In this document: in pieces, positions 45,300-57,239 of the stretch
How the letters are laid out: each line of letters starts with the position of its first letter
Numbering within the stretch: position 1 is the stretch's first letter
From: Gymnopus androsaceus JB14
Lineage: Eukaryota; Basidiomycota; Agaricomycetes; Agaricales; Omphalotaceae
Assembly (NCBI GenBank): GCA_009733575.1
Contig: ML769575.1
Span: 7,116-71,115, forward strand
Reading direction: 5' to 3'
DNA length: 64,000 nt
Translations under genes and position numbers: made by a program
Notes under the pieces: model-generated
What the model was told of the DNA's origin: nothing
Seen by the model: only the letters and a program-made list of their open reading frames with translations
Databases searched by the model: none

Positions 45300-46115
45300 A
45301 GGACCTCGGAAACTCCCCCCAAACGTTGTCCGGAATAGCGTATTTTAGGTCGCGATTTTGGCGATTTTCCTGTCCGATTATAGCGTATTTTACGCCAAAA
45401 TATCAGCTTCCCTGTCCTGATATAGCGTACTTTAGGTCGGCGCGTCTGCGCCGAACCGAAATTTTTGAGGGATTTTGCGCCCAAAGAAGCATGCCAAAGC
45501 TGAAGAAGCACAACGCTGAAGCGCTAAAGTGCAGCAACAGAAGTAAAGCTTACGAGTAACGAGTAGAAGTCTAATACGTACAAAAATTTTACCTTTGCTT
45601 CGTTATCCCGTCGTCGTTAGATTATGCTTTTCTCGAGAGATGAACTAGATGCTATCGAGCTAACAATGCAGATACTGACGACGACAGCTCACTGCCTCAA
45701 TTTTCCTGCTAGGTTACCGGCCACAAGTACCATCTTCACACTCATGCACCTGTCGCCAATGTCTTGTACCATCTTGGGAGTGACGCGCTGTCTGGTTCAC
45801 ATAGTAACTACTAACATGCAGCTGAATGGTCGTTCAGGGAAACGGTGGCAAGCGTTCCAAAAGCAGGGGGCAAAAAAGGCTCTCAAGGCTTTACCTGCTT
45901 TGAAAATTATAATACCTGCCCGAAAAGGACCTCAGGAATGCATTTAGGTCATTTTTAACGTACGTAGAAGTCTGTAGGAGCGCTCAGGAATTTTTTGGAA
46001 TTTTTTTGAAATTCACGTGACCGTCCCTGTCCGAAATAGCGTATTTGAGCTCAAAATCATAGCGTACTTCAGGGCACTTGACCGGACAACGTTTGGGGGG
46101 AGTTTCCGAGGTCCT
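45300..46115. mobile_element. 816-bp transposon, perfect 34-bp inverted ends, 8-bp duplication
   Basis: Starts AGGACCTCGGAAACTCCCCC and ends with the exact reverse complement; 34 of 34 terminal bases match. It is flanked by ATTATAAG at 45292-45299 and 46116-46123. Just inside the ends lie five copies of ATAGCGTAYTT, three on the left and two on the right, all in the same direction. A 107-codon frame (45624-45947) has no transposase features. The 8-bp duplication points to hAT or another superfamily that makes 8-bp duplications. Perfect ends and duplication imply a recent insertion. It lies about 160 bp upstream of the MFS start codon. Confidence 0.92.
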
Positions 46116-46791
46116 ATTATAAGGGTCTTCGCCTGGCTTCTGATCTCGGACCCACTCCGAAGAAATCTAATCGTGATAAGATACGATTATTACACTTTAT
46201 CTAATCTAAATTGTCTATCGGACTTCAACGGAAACTAGCCACTATTACCGAGTCGAGCCGGGCAAGTGATATCAATATGGACTACGTACCTGCCTGTTTA
46301 TTCACCTTGGGCCGTTGCGTTTCAAGTAGTAAGCCGTTTTGTAGATTCATGATTCACAAGTTCGGTCGTACGTACTTACACAGAAAAAAGCATTGACTAT
46401 AACTATAGCTCGAAAACGACTACTTAGTAGCTTGAACAAAATCCGGAGATTTTTTTTTTGTTTGCAAAAGAAATTGAGAGAACAGAAAACAAACTCAAAA
46501 GTCGTCGAGCTTGATAGGTTTGGATATATAGAGTATTGTAGACACATAAAAGTAAAGTGGATAAAATTTGTATATATGTATGTACTTATGTGCAGTACGC
46601 TCATATCGAGTAAATGTAAAACATCCCAGAGAGATCGTTGATTCGTAAAGTGTGGTATTGGTATTGGTATCCAGATGACGATGACGATGACAAGAAGGAG
46701 AGTCAGACAATACACAGAAAAAACAAAACAGAAAACAAGAAGAAAAAAAGGTAGACACAACATCGTGTCATTTTATACATACACCCCACGC
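46116..46791. other. 3' flank of xylulokinase
   Basis: AT-rich, with a T10 run near 46452 and a short GAT trinucleotide run at 46672-46690. No supportable gene. The part next to 46792 should be the 3' UTR of xylulokinase. Confidence 0.4.
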
Positions 46792-49482
46792 TCATCCCCT
46801 CCCAACAACCCCCTCCAACCTAACCCACTCACCCACAATCGCCGCATACGTCATGAACGCATCGGTATCCGGCTCCGCGACCCTCGCTAAACCGAGCTGG
46901 GCGTAGGGCAGGGATTGGGGTGTTGCAGGAAGGGCGGAGATGGGGGTTAATGTTGAAGGTGCTGGGGTGGAGGTGCTTCCGCCTCCGGGTGCAGCTGAGG
47001 AGGTAATCGGACCAGAGGAAGGGTCCACCCCAGACCCAGGCGTCGTAGTCCCACTCCCACTAACAGGGCTCCGAACGATGTATCCCGAACCCAAACCGGA
47101 CAAGCTGAGATTGAGATCAGGAGTGTTGTTATAGCCAGTTCCTATACTTCCCATTGAACCCATAGTGCCTATCAAACCCGAACCCATCGACCCCATACTA
47201 GGACTATGCGTATACACATACTCCTCATCCTCAACCACAATCGGCGATCCACCCAACCCCGCTCCAGGTCCGCGTGAATACGCAGACGCTGTGGGTGTAG
47301 GCGTTGAAGGCGCTTGTGCCTGCTGAACACCAACAAGCGCCGCAGGCATGCCGCCAATCGCAGGAGCCGGAGTAGGATTAGTACCGGGTGCACAAGTCCT
47401 CCCCCAGACACTACCACTCAAGGTCCACCTCTTTGCATGTAGTCTTCGCATTTCGTCTTCGAATGTCGCCCCCACGGAGACGTTTGGTGACCCTCTCCCA
47501 CTTCCACCTCTCGTCTGAGTCGACGCAGAACCTTGCTGCAAGCCCCAAACCCACCTCCCAACCATCGCGCCTCCGAGACTCGCCCTGCTCGCGTATCCAG
47601 TGGCAGGGGCATTCCGATGTGCGTTTCCTGGGACCTAACATGCGCCAAAATTAGTAAATCCGTACTCGCGTTCTCAAAGTGAAAAGAAACTCGTTAAACT
47701 CACCTGCGCGCTATCCACCTGGGTACTCGGGACATATACCTCACTACGGAACACATCGCCAACCAAATTGACTACGGAGGGAAAGTTGGCTGCGGCGCCT
47801 GTGCAGATGAGGCGCGTGGGGAGGGGTGAGGGGTCGTATGGGTTGAAGGGGAGACCAAGGGATGGGAAGGGGTTGACTAACCCTAAACCTGGTGGTGTCG
47901 ACGAGTTCTGTACCAACCCACTAGCCACCATCGTCATCCACCGTACTCGGAATCCCATGACCTGACTCTCAATCAAACACCTCGGGTTGGCTCTCAAATC
48001 CCTAAACTCGTTGACCTTGATACCATTTTCGAAGCGGTAGATGCCTTTCCACTGAGTGTTCGAGTTGGTGGCATTGATAGCCAATGAGAGCGGGGCAGCA
48101 GCAGCATCAGCTTGCAAGTGCCAGAAACTAAACACTTTGTCGTCGAGACCGATGCTTCCGCCTGGAGGGACGATGGCTACGAGGCGGTCAAAGGCGCTCC
48201 AGGATTTTGTGTACATGTCTCGTACGAGGGCACGCGGGACGTCGGCGTTTCTTGAAGGTAGGATGGCTACGATGTAAGGTCAGCGATACAGCCCTCGAGA
48301 CTATGAAAAACACATCACACACCTATATACCTCCTCTCCCTCTCGACACTCAAATCCTGCGCCGGATGTGGGAAGAGGTTATAGAACCTCGAAGGTCTCC
48401 AAGTATTCGCAGGCGTCAACATCATATCCATCGGACCAAACTGAAGCACGGCATCCGCATCTCCGCCTGCGCTAGAGCCTGGGGTCAACGCCGGACTAAC
48501 ACTCAAATACGCAGCCAAATAATCCGTCGTAAATCCTGTTACAATTGTCTCGGGGTCAAACCCATACCGCTCAACCAAATACCTCCCAACCAGCCCAACG
48601 ACTCGGGCTCCGCCACTGGAAGTATCGACTTCGCCTAGCCATCCGCGGACACGACGGCCTTCTTCCCGTGAGCCACCGACGATGTCGAGGACGAGATCGT
48701 CCCATTGACCAGACCACATTCCCGTCGCGCAGGCTTCGGCTTCGCCCATTGGCACCCATTTTCCTGAAACTAAACTCGCTAGGAAGGACGACGCGAGTTG
48801 GACTCGACCCGTCTTGGACCATACTCCGTCTCCGGCACTTGCTTCCCTCACCCTAAGCAACTGCGCTGCGACCAGTCCTCCTCCATTAACCTGACTGCTC
48901 ACGCCTACGCGTCCAACCATCGCTTCCGGTCCGCCTAACAACGCCTCGATTCGCCAGGGCATGCGTATACGCAGACGTATCCAAAGCCGTAGGCGTATTC
49001 GGTAATGAGAAACACCGGGACGGAAGTGGGTGTGGAGAGCTAGATGCGGATCCAGGGAGGACAAACTAGGTATCGTGGTGGATTTCCAGAATACTAGAGC
49101 GTGTTGGGCGCATCCGGAGATGGCTTTGATTCGGGGTAGGAGCGTGGGCGAGTGGGAGGAGAGTTTGAGGAGGAGGGTGTCTGAACGAGGGGAAACATGG
49201 ATCAGTCAGTACTTCCACTTCACTAGACGCGTAGGCGTAATCTCACCCAACCCCTTAATCCACATCTCCACAGGCGTCGTATACGCTTCTCCAGGTGTAG
49301 TAAAGATTCCCCCAGTGGTCTTGTACTCGGATAATTCAGTATCAAAGTCGACACATTCGACGCCTACGAGTTCGAGGTTCTCGTCGATTATGCTTGCACG
49401 CAGTTGGTCCGTGGCTAGTTCGAGACCGAGGAAGAGAGGCCCAGAGGTGGATGACTGAGGGCGATTGGGTTTGGGAGGACAT
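46792..49482 (-). CDS. D-xylulose kinase (FGGY family)
   Basis: Phosphorylates D-xylulose with ATP to xylulose 5-phosphate, feeding pentoses into the pentose phosphate pathway in the cytosol. The N-terminal lobe reads GPLFLGLELATDQLRASIID (FGGY opening), DFDTELSEYKTTGG and VEMWIKGL with an intron just after, then FWKSTTIPSLSSLDPHLALH, IEALLGGPEAMVGRVGVSS, SFLASLVSGKWVPMGEAEAC, TGMWSGQWDDL, VVGLVGRYLVERYGFDPETI, SPALTPGSSAGGDADAVLQF and NTWRPSRFYNLFPHP. The C-terminal lobe has PPGGSIGLDDKVFSFW, RLICTGAAANFPSVVNLVGD (the nucleotide-binding region), then AHRNAPATGYASRASLGGAM. A Gly/Ser/Thr/Pro-rich insert of about 150 residues precedes the end (DTDAFMTYAAIVGEWVRLEG). Two oddities: the ATG at 49482 is one base out of frame with GPLFLG, and a -1/+1 pair of indels changes about 20 residues between 49012 and 48950. 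Both could be assembly errors. Confidence 0.85.
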
Positions 49483-51530
49483 TGAGAGAGGAGAGTGAGA
49501 GCGTAGTTTGGAGTTCATCGTGTCAGGTTGAGTCGATTTTGCGTGTTCTCTAGATGACGCGTACTATAAAACGACTCGATTAACTGAATCAAGTAGACCA
49601 CGTTAGATCTGCTGAATACCTAGACTTTCTGTCTCTAAGATCTCCTAACCGAAAGAATCTTTGTATTCAACTGAGTCGCGAGTCGTTTGTCTGTACACCT
49701 TTTCGGAGAGAGCAGAAGGTAAAAGATGAATTGAGTTGAATCGAGAAAAAATTCGCTGGTTGATTCGTTGATTCGTTACGTTGACCAGCCTCGAGGCATC
49801 CAAATCCATCCATCAATCCATCAAAATCCTTGCCCATGCCGTGACTTGAGCTCAGTCTTTCTCTCTCTTTCGCGCCTCTTCATCGGATTCGTACGCTTGA
49901 CGCATGGTGAGGTCGTGGTGAGAGTTCGAGAAGGTGATTGACAATGATAACGACAAGTTCAACTAGATAATGAATTTTTGCTTCCGTCTACCCTGTCGGA
50001 CTAGCCGGCGGAGTCTCGGACCGTCGCGTGACTTCGAGGCATCAATTGTTCGTCGTTCGAGTCTGTTTTCATTTCGACCTTCATGCTCATGCTCTCGAGT
50101 AGTATATACTCTTCAAGTCCTGGTTTACTTACCTGGCTGCATTGTCTCCGTCTCTGACCCAGGTACCATTGTCCGTGTAGGCTCTCCAGTTTGTTCCTCA
50201 ACAGCTACTGGAACAAGCTTTCGAGCATTCAGGTATCGTGCTTATGCCGCTTGTGCAGCCATTAGCTGGTACGTCGACAGTCGTGCACCCTTTATTTTCA
50301 GAACAGGTCGCTATCCCAGAACACTTTGAACATCCACGGAACACAGTGTACATGAGTAGCCTACGATCATGATGCTTTCGTTTGCTTACTACCTAGGAGT
50401 AGCGATGACTTTCACTTTCATCGACTACTAGTGACACTAGCACTGTACAAGCTCCAGTGTCCACATTCTTAGAGTGACAAAGAAGCGGACAAGAAGCTTG
50501 AGAAGATAAGACGGGAATTAGTGGTGGCGCTGGAAGTCTATGCATGGGTAACAATACTAGCCATGGTCATCTCAAGACTCAGCAAACACGCCCGGTACCA
50601 CGGTGAGCAACTCAAGAGTCAAATCGGGACCCTGAGTCCTGAGATAGTTGTAGGTGCGTTCACTGCTGTCCAGCGCTCAGAAGCATACCCAGCCTGTTTT
50701 GATGAGGTGCAAATTGATAACTCATGTTTTCCAAATCCTTAATTCGCGGGGTGCCATCAAGGCACTGTTGCGCATAAAGGTCGAAAGGATACAGACTCAA
50801 CTCGTCTGCGTCGGTGGGTTCACTCCGCGAGCGTTAACATTAATGTTAATATCGACGACGAATTGTCCTGTAGAAGAGAGTATCGTCCTAAGAAAGAACG
50901 AGCAGTGCGCTAGTCGGGTCGAAGCAACGCTTCACCTATAGTAGGTAGCAATTTTAGTAGTTCAACTCGGTTCCGGATCAGGAAGAGTCGGGGTACCTCT
51001 TGATGCGTTCCCCTACGACGATAGAGAGTGGACAAAGCTCTCCGCAGAGTTGGCAAGGCTCTGGCGTCGTAGTGGAGGCCCGGACTCTCCTTCCTTCTCC
51101 TTGTATCCCTGGAAGCGTAAGTAATGAGGGAAGGAAGGGAAGTGAAAGAATGAGGACATTGAGGGCTAAGGAGAATGTGGAGTAACGTAGAAACGAATCG
51201 AGAATGACTTATCAATGAGTGAAGCGTGAAACTCCTCTACAGAGAGGGATAGTTTGAGTACAACCTCGTACTCGTAAGTAAAAGAAAGGAAAAGATTAAA
51301 GAAAGATAATACATATAGAAAAGGGAAAGGAGAGACGGCCATGTACCAGACGCAAAGTAAAAGGGAGTGTGAGTAAACAGATGCAGCAGGCAAAGGCAAA
51401 TGGGAACGATGACGCGTGGGGGAACAACAAGAAATAACAAACACGAAAGAGGGCAAGTGGTAGAGAGAGGATGGTGACAGGGAAGTAATGGACGCGGGAG
51501 GGAAAATAGTGGACGCGTGACGGATACAAA
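49483..51530. other. Intergenic, between xylulokinase and the ORF at 51.5 kb
   Basis: About 2 kb with short overlapping frames on both strands and no domain. It contains the xylulokinase promoter (right of 49482). It is also the most likely place for a 3' LTR of the gypsy element, but I found no LTR-like termini that I can support without the 5' LTR for comparison. Confidence 0.35.
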
Positions 51531-53005
51531 CTAACCATGGAACCATCTAACCATCCCTTGCCAATATCCAGATGAATTTAAACCACCGTAAATCAACTCC
51601 ACGTCCCACAAGATATCCGGGAGGTCATAGAACGCCCATTCGACACGAGCATCAAAGTCTGGGTCCAGACACAACGAGCTGCTGCGCTAGAATCAATAAA
51701 ACATGAGTAAAAGTCAAACCAGTCCTTGCTCCAATACTCGTTCCGTGTCAAGGTCTTCAACCACAACACGAACGCTTCTTCCTCCACCATATTACGAGAT
51801 GCTTTCTGGTAAAGAGCACGACCTGAATGACAATTGATGAGGACTTCGAGAGGGCCTAATGGCTGGCCACGTAAATCAACGCGCTTGGAGTCGGTGGGGG
51901 GGTGGAAACGTTTGACCATCGCGGTGAAGGACTTCTTGCTGAGACAGGACGACACATTTTGTGGAACGCTATAACAATTTGTGACACTTTAGTTGGCGAC
52001 CGTCCCGTAGATTTCGATAAATGAAAGGTCAGAATTGCGACGAAAGATGAATTTGGTGATGGGAACAAAGAATACTTCACCACCCAGCTTGACCTCAGTG
52101 GTCTCCTCGTACATGAAACGGATAGCGAGGTCCTGATGGACAGGGGAATCATGGGGATAGCGATCGATATAGTCCTCGCGTTTGTCATAATGAGCACCAA
52201 GAATCGAGAAATGATTGCAAGGACCAGTACCCAAGTTGCGTGGATACTCGTTGAGAGGAGCAGGAGTGATCTCGTCATAGAAATCACCCCACAGGATCCC
52301 ATTTGGTGTGAAGACACCCCATGGACGTTTGGACGATCTAGAAGGAGTGAATGAAGCAATAGGAAAATAAAAGATAGGCTGGCAACCATTGTCGCCGTAC
52401 GCGATACGAATGGCATGCCAAGCTCGCCCATATTCTAGCCAATCACAGTGGTCATCGAAGTGAGACTCGCACCATGCTTTTTTGTACTCGTTATCAGTAG
52501 CCACAGGCCTCGATCTCGTATAACTGCGAGGGTACTGGGTAGCGATGACGGAGAGGTGGTGAATCTCGCTTCGAAGACAATTCGTATAACCTGTGGAAGG
52601 AAAATGAGGGGGGTTGCCAGTAACCAATTGAGCAAAAACAGCATCGTGATGTTCGAAATACAACTTTTCCTCCACAGACCATGTGGACAAGCGGTCCTCA
52701 AAAGAATCAATGACTCTGCGCTGCATAGGGACTACAGGCAGAGGCGGAAAAGCCGACAATTCTGGACTAATATACGGTACCAAAGCCATTTGGTATGGAG
52801 CTTCAGCTTCCGCATAGAAGGAGATCAAGGAGGATGCAGACGAATGACTAGAAACAACAGAAGAAGAACGAGAAGAGAACGTGGTGGACGTGTCTCGAAA
52901 AGCACCAGGATTGAAAGAGCGGGAATCATAGCCTTCAGCAATGTCAATATCATTGGAAACGGCAGTGGAATGCGAAATTCCCCCCAAGTCAGGAGAGATG
53001 GACAT
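51531..53005 (-). CDS. Unrecognised protein directly downstream of gypsy pol
   Basis: An intact 338-codon frame (53005-51989) begins MSISPDLGGISHSTAVSNDI. It has a Ser-rich start (SSRSSSVVSSHSSASS), then an ordered part with RVIDSFEDRLSTWSVEEKLY, WCESHFDDHCDWLEYGRAWH, CQPIFYFPIASFTPSRSSKR, RPWGVFTPNGILWGDFYDEI and LGGEVFFVPITKFIF. Further coherent coding continues in shifted frames: VPQNVSSCLSKKSFTAMVKR, then GQPLGPLEVLINCHSGRALY and, after a TTCTAG acceptor, DFDARVEWAFYDLPDILWDV, ending WFHG at 51531. The gene may thus be spliced and about 470 residues long, though the first junction is not a convincing intron. No domain is recognised and no membrane segment is seen, so it is not an envelope protein. 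It starts only 176 bp after the end of pol, on the same strand, with no LTR between. Confidence 0.55.
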
Positions 53006-53181
53006 GATGGGGAGAAAGAAAGAGAAATTTTTCGATCAAAAGAAATGAGGGATTATATCTGAGTCCACAGCCAAAAGAAGCAACAGTAATGTGACAAAAA
53101 GAATCAGAGAAATGAATTGATCAAGCAATCTGAGTGCTCAATCGGGAAGCGCGTAAGCGCTGTGAGCGCTAACGCATCACG

Positions 53182-56100
53182 TCAAACCAGAGAGGGATAG
53201 TTCAAGTGAAACTCGGACCAACTCAAACGGAACGGAAAAGGACGAACGAAATAAGTTGAATTGGATGACAACACACCATTTTTGAGAGCCTCCATGGCCT
53301 CGTTTTTAACGAAATCTTGAATTCTTGCAGAGACTGTGGAGAAATGACCAGAGTGAATGTCTGAATACGTCAGACTCGTTTCAGAAATCCCCTCAGACAT
53401 CTCGGTGTCGATCTGTTGCATTAACTGGACTTTGGTTCTGCGGATCTTTGGTCTGGAGGGAATCAAAGAATTTAGCATTTGGTTGTCAGGATGAAAGAAG
53501 AAGAGTCTTAGTCTCTGGACGTGAATGTGTCCGTGCATGATAGCACCGTCAAGCTCTCTGAGGATAAACAAACCTGACTCTCGTTTAGCATGAATAACGT
53601 ATGGACCCGAGTACATCCAGTCAGTCTTGTTACCTTTCTGGGTCTCGAGCTGGGATTCCCTCAGCTAGACGTACATACCGGGCTTGTATTCATGGAAATC
53701 GAGCTGGTTGTGATGGTGTTTCATGAGGTTGTCGATGGCACGTTGTCTTGAATGTCGAACGGACTCGTTCGCTTCTTGAAGTCTTGGATCCCTTCGTTTC
53801 AACTGCAGGATACATGTTGCAAGGAGAGAAACTGTATTGTTTACTCAATCCCAATCGAGCGTCGACCAAGTGGCTTCTGCGAGATCAAATGAAAGAACGG
53901 GGTGAGTACCATACAGTAGATAAAACGGGGAAAAACCGGTAGATCTCGAAATCATAACTCGAATCGCGAATAGTGCGGGAGCCAAGTGTTTCAGCCATTG
54001 GCCAATGTGATCACCACACGACTTGACAATGGCCTCCACGAGAGGAATGTGAGCTTGTTCGACTGTAGCGTTACCTTGAGGGTGGTAAGGAGTCGAAAGG
54101 ACAATCTTGCACTGATATTGTGTACAAAAAAGTTGCAATACTTCTTCCTTGAACTCCGGACCACTGTCCATGGAGATAACCGGGATGCACCCGAATCTGC
54201 AAATGAGGTTAGTGTAGATGAACTTCGCGACTGACCTAGCGTTTAGCTTCTTCAAAGCGTCCGCCTCGACCCAGAGGATATTTGGTTCAATAGCTTGGAT
54301 AATATACTTGTAACCACCTATTCCGTCAGGCATGTGGATGCTATCAAGGTTGAAGTGACAAAGCAAGGGAGTTTGCCATGAGATGTTGTGCGGAACTACA
54401 GGGAGAGGGTGAATCAGTTTTTGACACTCAATGCACAAGCGTACAAATTACGACACGGCATCATACATGTTCAGCCAATAAAATCGAAGCTTCAAGTGCA
54501 TGTAGGTCGCGTCACGACCATGATGCCCTGTCTCATTGTGAGCTTCCGCCATCAACAATCCACCACAGTCTACATGTCCACAATCACAAGTCTAGGCAGT
54601 GAATCAGTCTCCGTTCCTCTTCGGAGTAAGCCAAATTTTTCCGTCTCGTAAGAAAAACCTTCTCGTGCATTTGTAAAATGCCAATCTCCTCAAATTGGTA
54701 TCACAAAAGGAGGGGACTACACCTGTTTCAAGATATTTCCTGATCTCGTTCCAGTAGTCCATCCCATCACTATCGAGTATCTTGAAGGAGTGTGGTTTCG
54801 GTTCTTGGATATTTGAGCGTGTCGAGAACACATCGTACATCGTGATCTCTGTGGATATCAGTTCAGCCTCCAATGGAGTACATTTGTACATGATGTTCCT
54901 AGGAGTTCGTCTCTCTCGAAACTCAGGAAGTGAGCGAATATTGTATTGAGAAACAAAACAAAGAGCGGAACGTGACGAGAAAGACGAGAAAGCATCAGAA
55001 AAGCGAGAAACTCGTCCAGGACGATGCTCGTAGAGCTGGAGTGCACTGGACTTGGCCACGCAATGGGTCACAAGCTGTGTTCTCCATGTATCATCGTAGT
55101 TGGGGGAAAATTTAATAAAAAGCGAATCGAAAATGTACTTAGCTGATCTTGAAACCTTGATTGTGTTTATAAAAGCGTCCAGAAAAGCATCTTGTTCTTC
55201 ACATGTCTCTATGTGTTTGCCCTCGACGTGGGGTCTTCTTGATAGACCATCTTCTACCTTGTGATTGAGTGCGGGGACATGATTCAGTTTCGAAATCGAA
55301 TAGCTGGATGTAAGCAATCCAACGCATAATGGGAGCGTTGGGGACGTCGTCAGGATCCGAGATCATCTTGGCAAGGGATATAGCGTCGTGGTCGAGTCTA
55401 AAAAGGATTCCCCATATTTGGTGGCGGAGCTCTTTGAAAGCACGGTAAGTAGCGTATAATTCGGATTTGGGCTGACCGTAGTTCTGTTCTCTTTCGTTGA
55501 ACGTGCACGACCCAAACCCAGCGGGCCTCTTCTTCCCTTCACGATATTGGTAAACAGCCCAACCAGCACCTGTAGAACAACCATCCGTGGCGACAACGAC
55601 TAATCCTTCGTCGGATTTGCGTAAGATCTTGCGTAGTACGAGTATTGCGACCTGGTAGTCTATGGTGATGATGACAGGTGCAATGGAAACGCGATGCTTG
55701 AGTTCTTCAAACGCCTCTAAAGCTTCGGTTGACATCTCGAAGGTAATTTCATCAGTTCCACGGAGCATAATAGTCAAAGGCTTAGCGATAATTGCAAACC
55801 CTTCGATCCATCTCCTTCCAACTCCTGCAGTTCCTAAGAAGCACGCGAAAAGCGTGAGGTTGGTCGGTACCGGCCAATTCAGGACTTTCGAGACCATCGT
55901 AACGTCCATCCACCAGCCCTCGTGTGATACCATCGAACCTACAATCTTCAGTTTAAAAGCAGCAAGGATAACTTTCGCACCAGAAGCAGTCATCCCTGCC
56001 CGAATGAGACATCCCAACATGAGATCCATGCATTGTGCATACTCCCAGACAAACTTTCTGATTCCAGGATGAATCTCGACGCTATCGTATCGAGAATGCG

Positions 56101-56206
56101 GACCCTTCACAGCACAATCGTCCACAAATGCACGAGCATAGTCTCGTACGTGAGTGAGGGAATAATCAACGCATCATTGAAACTCTTGGACAGAGTTCGT
56201 ATGGCC
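53182..56206 (-). pseudogene. Gypsy pol, C-terminal part: end of RT, RNase H, integrase
   Basis: RT palm: ARAFVDDC holds the catalytic aspartate pair, then VSKVLNWPVPTNLTLFACFL and RRWIEGFAIIAKPLTIMLRG. RNase H: VVATDGCSTGAGWAVYQY, NYGQPKSELYATYRAFKEL and RLDHDA give the usual acidic residues. Integrase: a zinc-binding HHCC domain (AHNETGHHGRDATY, then LCIECQKLIH). The DDE core has FNLDSIHMPDGIGGYKYII, ISMDSGPEFKEEVLQ and PQGNATVEQAHIPLVEAIVK, followed by a C-terminal SH3-like segment (MYSGPYVIHAKRESG) and tail. Stops: TGA 56174-56176, TAA 54448-54450, TGA 53845-53847, TAG 53665-53667. A one-base frame change lies near 55285-55295. All four stops are explained by single C:G to T:A changes from Arg, Gln or Trp codons. 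Confidence 0.88.
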
Positions 56207-56639
56207 TTCAGTTGATTCCGCTAAGCCTTTGCCAAATATCCCAATAAGTGTTGGGGAACGTTGTGCAATTTGACCCGATAAAATCAAAGAAAAAAAAAAT
56301 TTGCCCCAGGACACTATTTGCCAAATATTCTGATAGGGGGTGGATCATCCTCGGGTCCTGCTGCCGTTTGATCGGCACAACGGCAAACTTGTGGATTCCG
56401 TTTCCACCCTTCCCAGGGTGCTTATTTGCTTGTTTTGCTAAATATTTGGCATATTAACTAGCTTCTGGCTCTTTTGCCAAATATTTGGCATTGTTAATGC
56501 TATTGTCAAAAGTGGTGGGATTTGTGCGCATGCCCGCCCACCGGCAACCATATCATTGGGCGCTTATGGGCGCTTATTTCCCAAAAATTCGGTCATTGGG
56601 CTGCATAAATCTTCAAAAAATCATAAAAAATGTCGAAAA

Positions 56640-57201
56640 TATTCAGGGATGCATTGATGCATACTGGCACTCAATTTGCATATGGTACAGGATCTTTTGC
56701 AAAATATCTCGATCACACTATACTGGGGGCATGTACCCGGCCTCTGTCACTTACTTTCCCACGAAAAAAAACCAAAAAAAATAGGTTACTGGGCTTGATA
56801 AATCATGAAAAAATCATGAAAAACTGCGAAAATATTCAGGGGTGCATTGATGCACACCATTGCTTAATTTACATATGGTACAGGATCTTTTGCAAAACAT
56901 CTTGATCACACTATATTGAGGGGCACATACCTGGCATCTGGCACTTATTTTCCTGTGAAAAAAAACAAAAACATAGGTTACTGGGCTTGGTAAATCATGA
57001 TAAATATTGAAAATATTCAGGGGTACATTGATGCACACCAGTACTTAATTTACATATGGTACAGGATCTTTTGCAAAGGATTGTGATCATACTATATTGG
57101 GAGGCACATACACCCTCTGGCACTTATTTTCCCTTGAAAATAAAATAAAATAACCTGGTTACTGGGCTTGATAAATTAATAATCATGATAAATACACGAA
57201 A
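56640..57201 (+). repeat. Left-arm tandem array, three units of about 187 bp
   Basis: Units start with ATTCAGGGGTGCATTGATGC at 56640, 56831 and 57015, with a partial unit before and after. Each contains the near-palindrome TGCATTGATGCA, then GGTACAGGATCTTTTGCAAA, then an A-rich run, then ACTGGGCTTGATAAATCATG. The same unit appears inverted in the right arm. Confidence 0.85.
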
Positions 57202-57239
57202 TATTCAGAGGATGGGGTTGCACTAGCACAAATTCTCAC

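Noticed and set aside
48207..49458. Several plus-strand frames over 100 codons
   Set aside because: All are antisense to xylulokinase, which has recognisable motifs on the reverse strand.
51531..53005. Envelope gene of an errantivirus-like element
   Set aside because: No signal peptide, fusion peptide or transmembrane segment is visible in the frame.
52448..53062. 204-codon plus-strand open frame
   Set aside because: It is antisense to the better-supported 338-codon frame and is Arg-rich in the way antisense frames of Ser-rich sequence usually are.
55662..56072. 136-codon plus-strand frame
   Set aside because: Antisense shadow of the gypsy RT/RNase H region.
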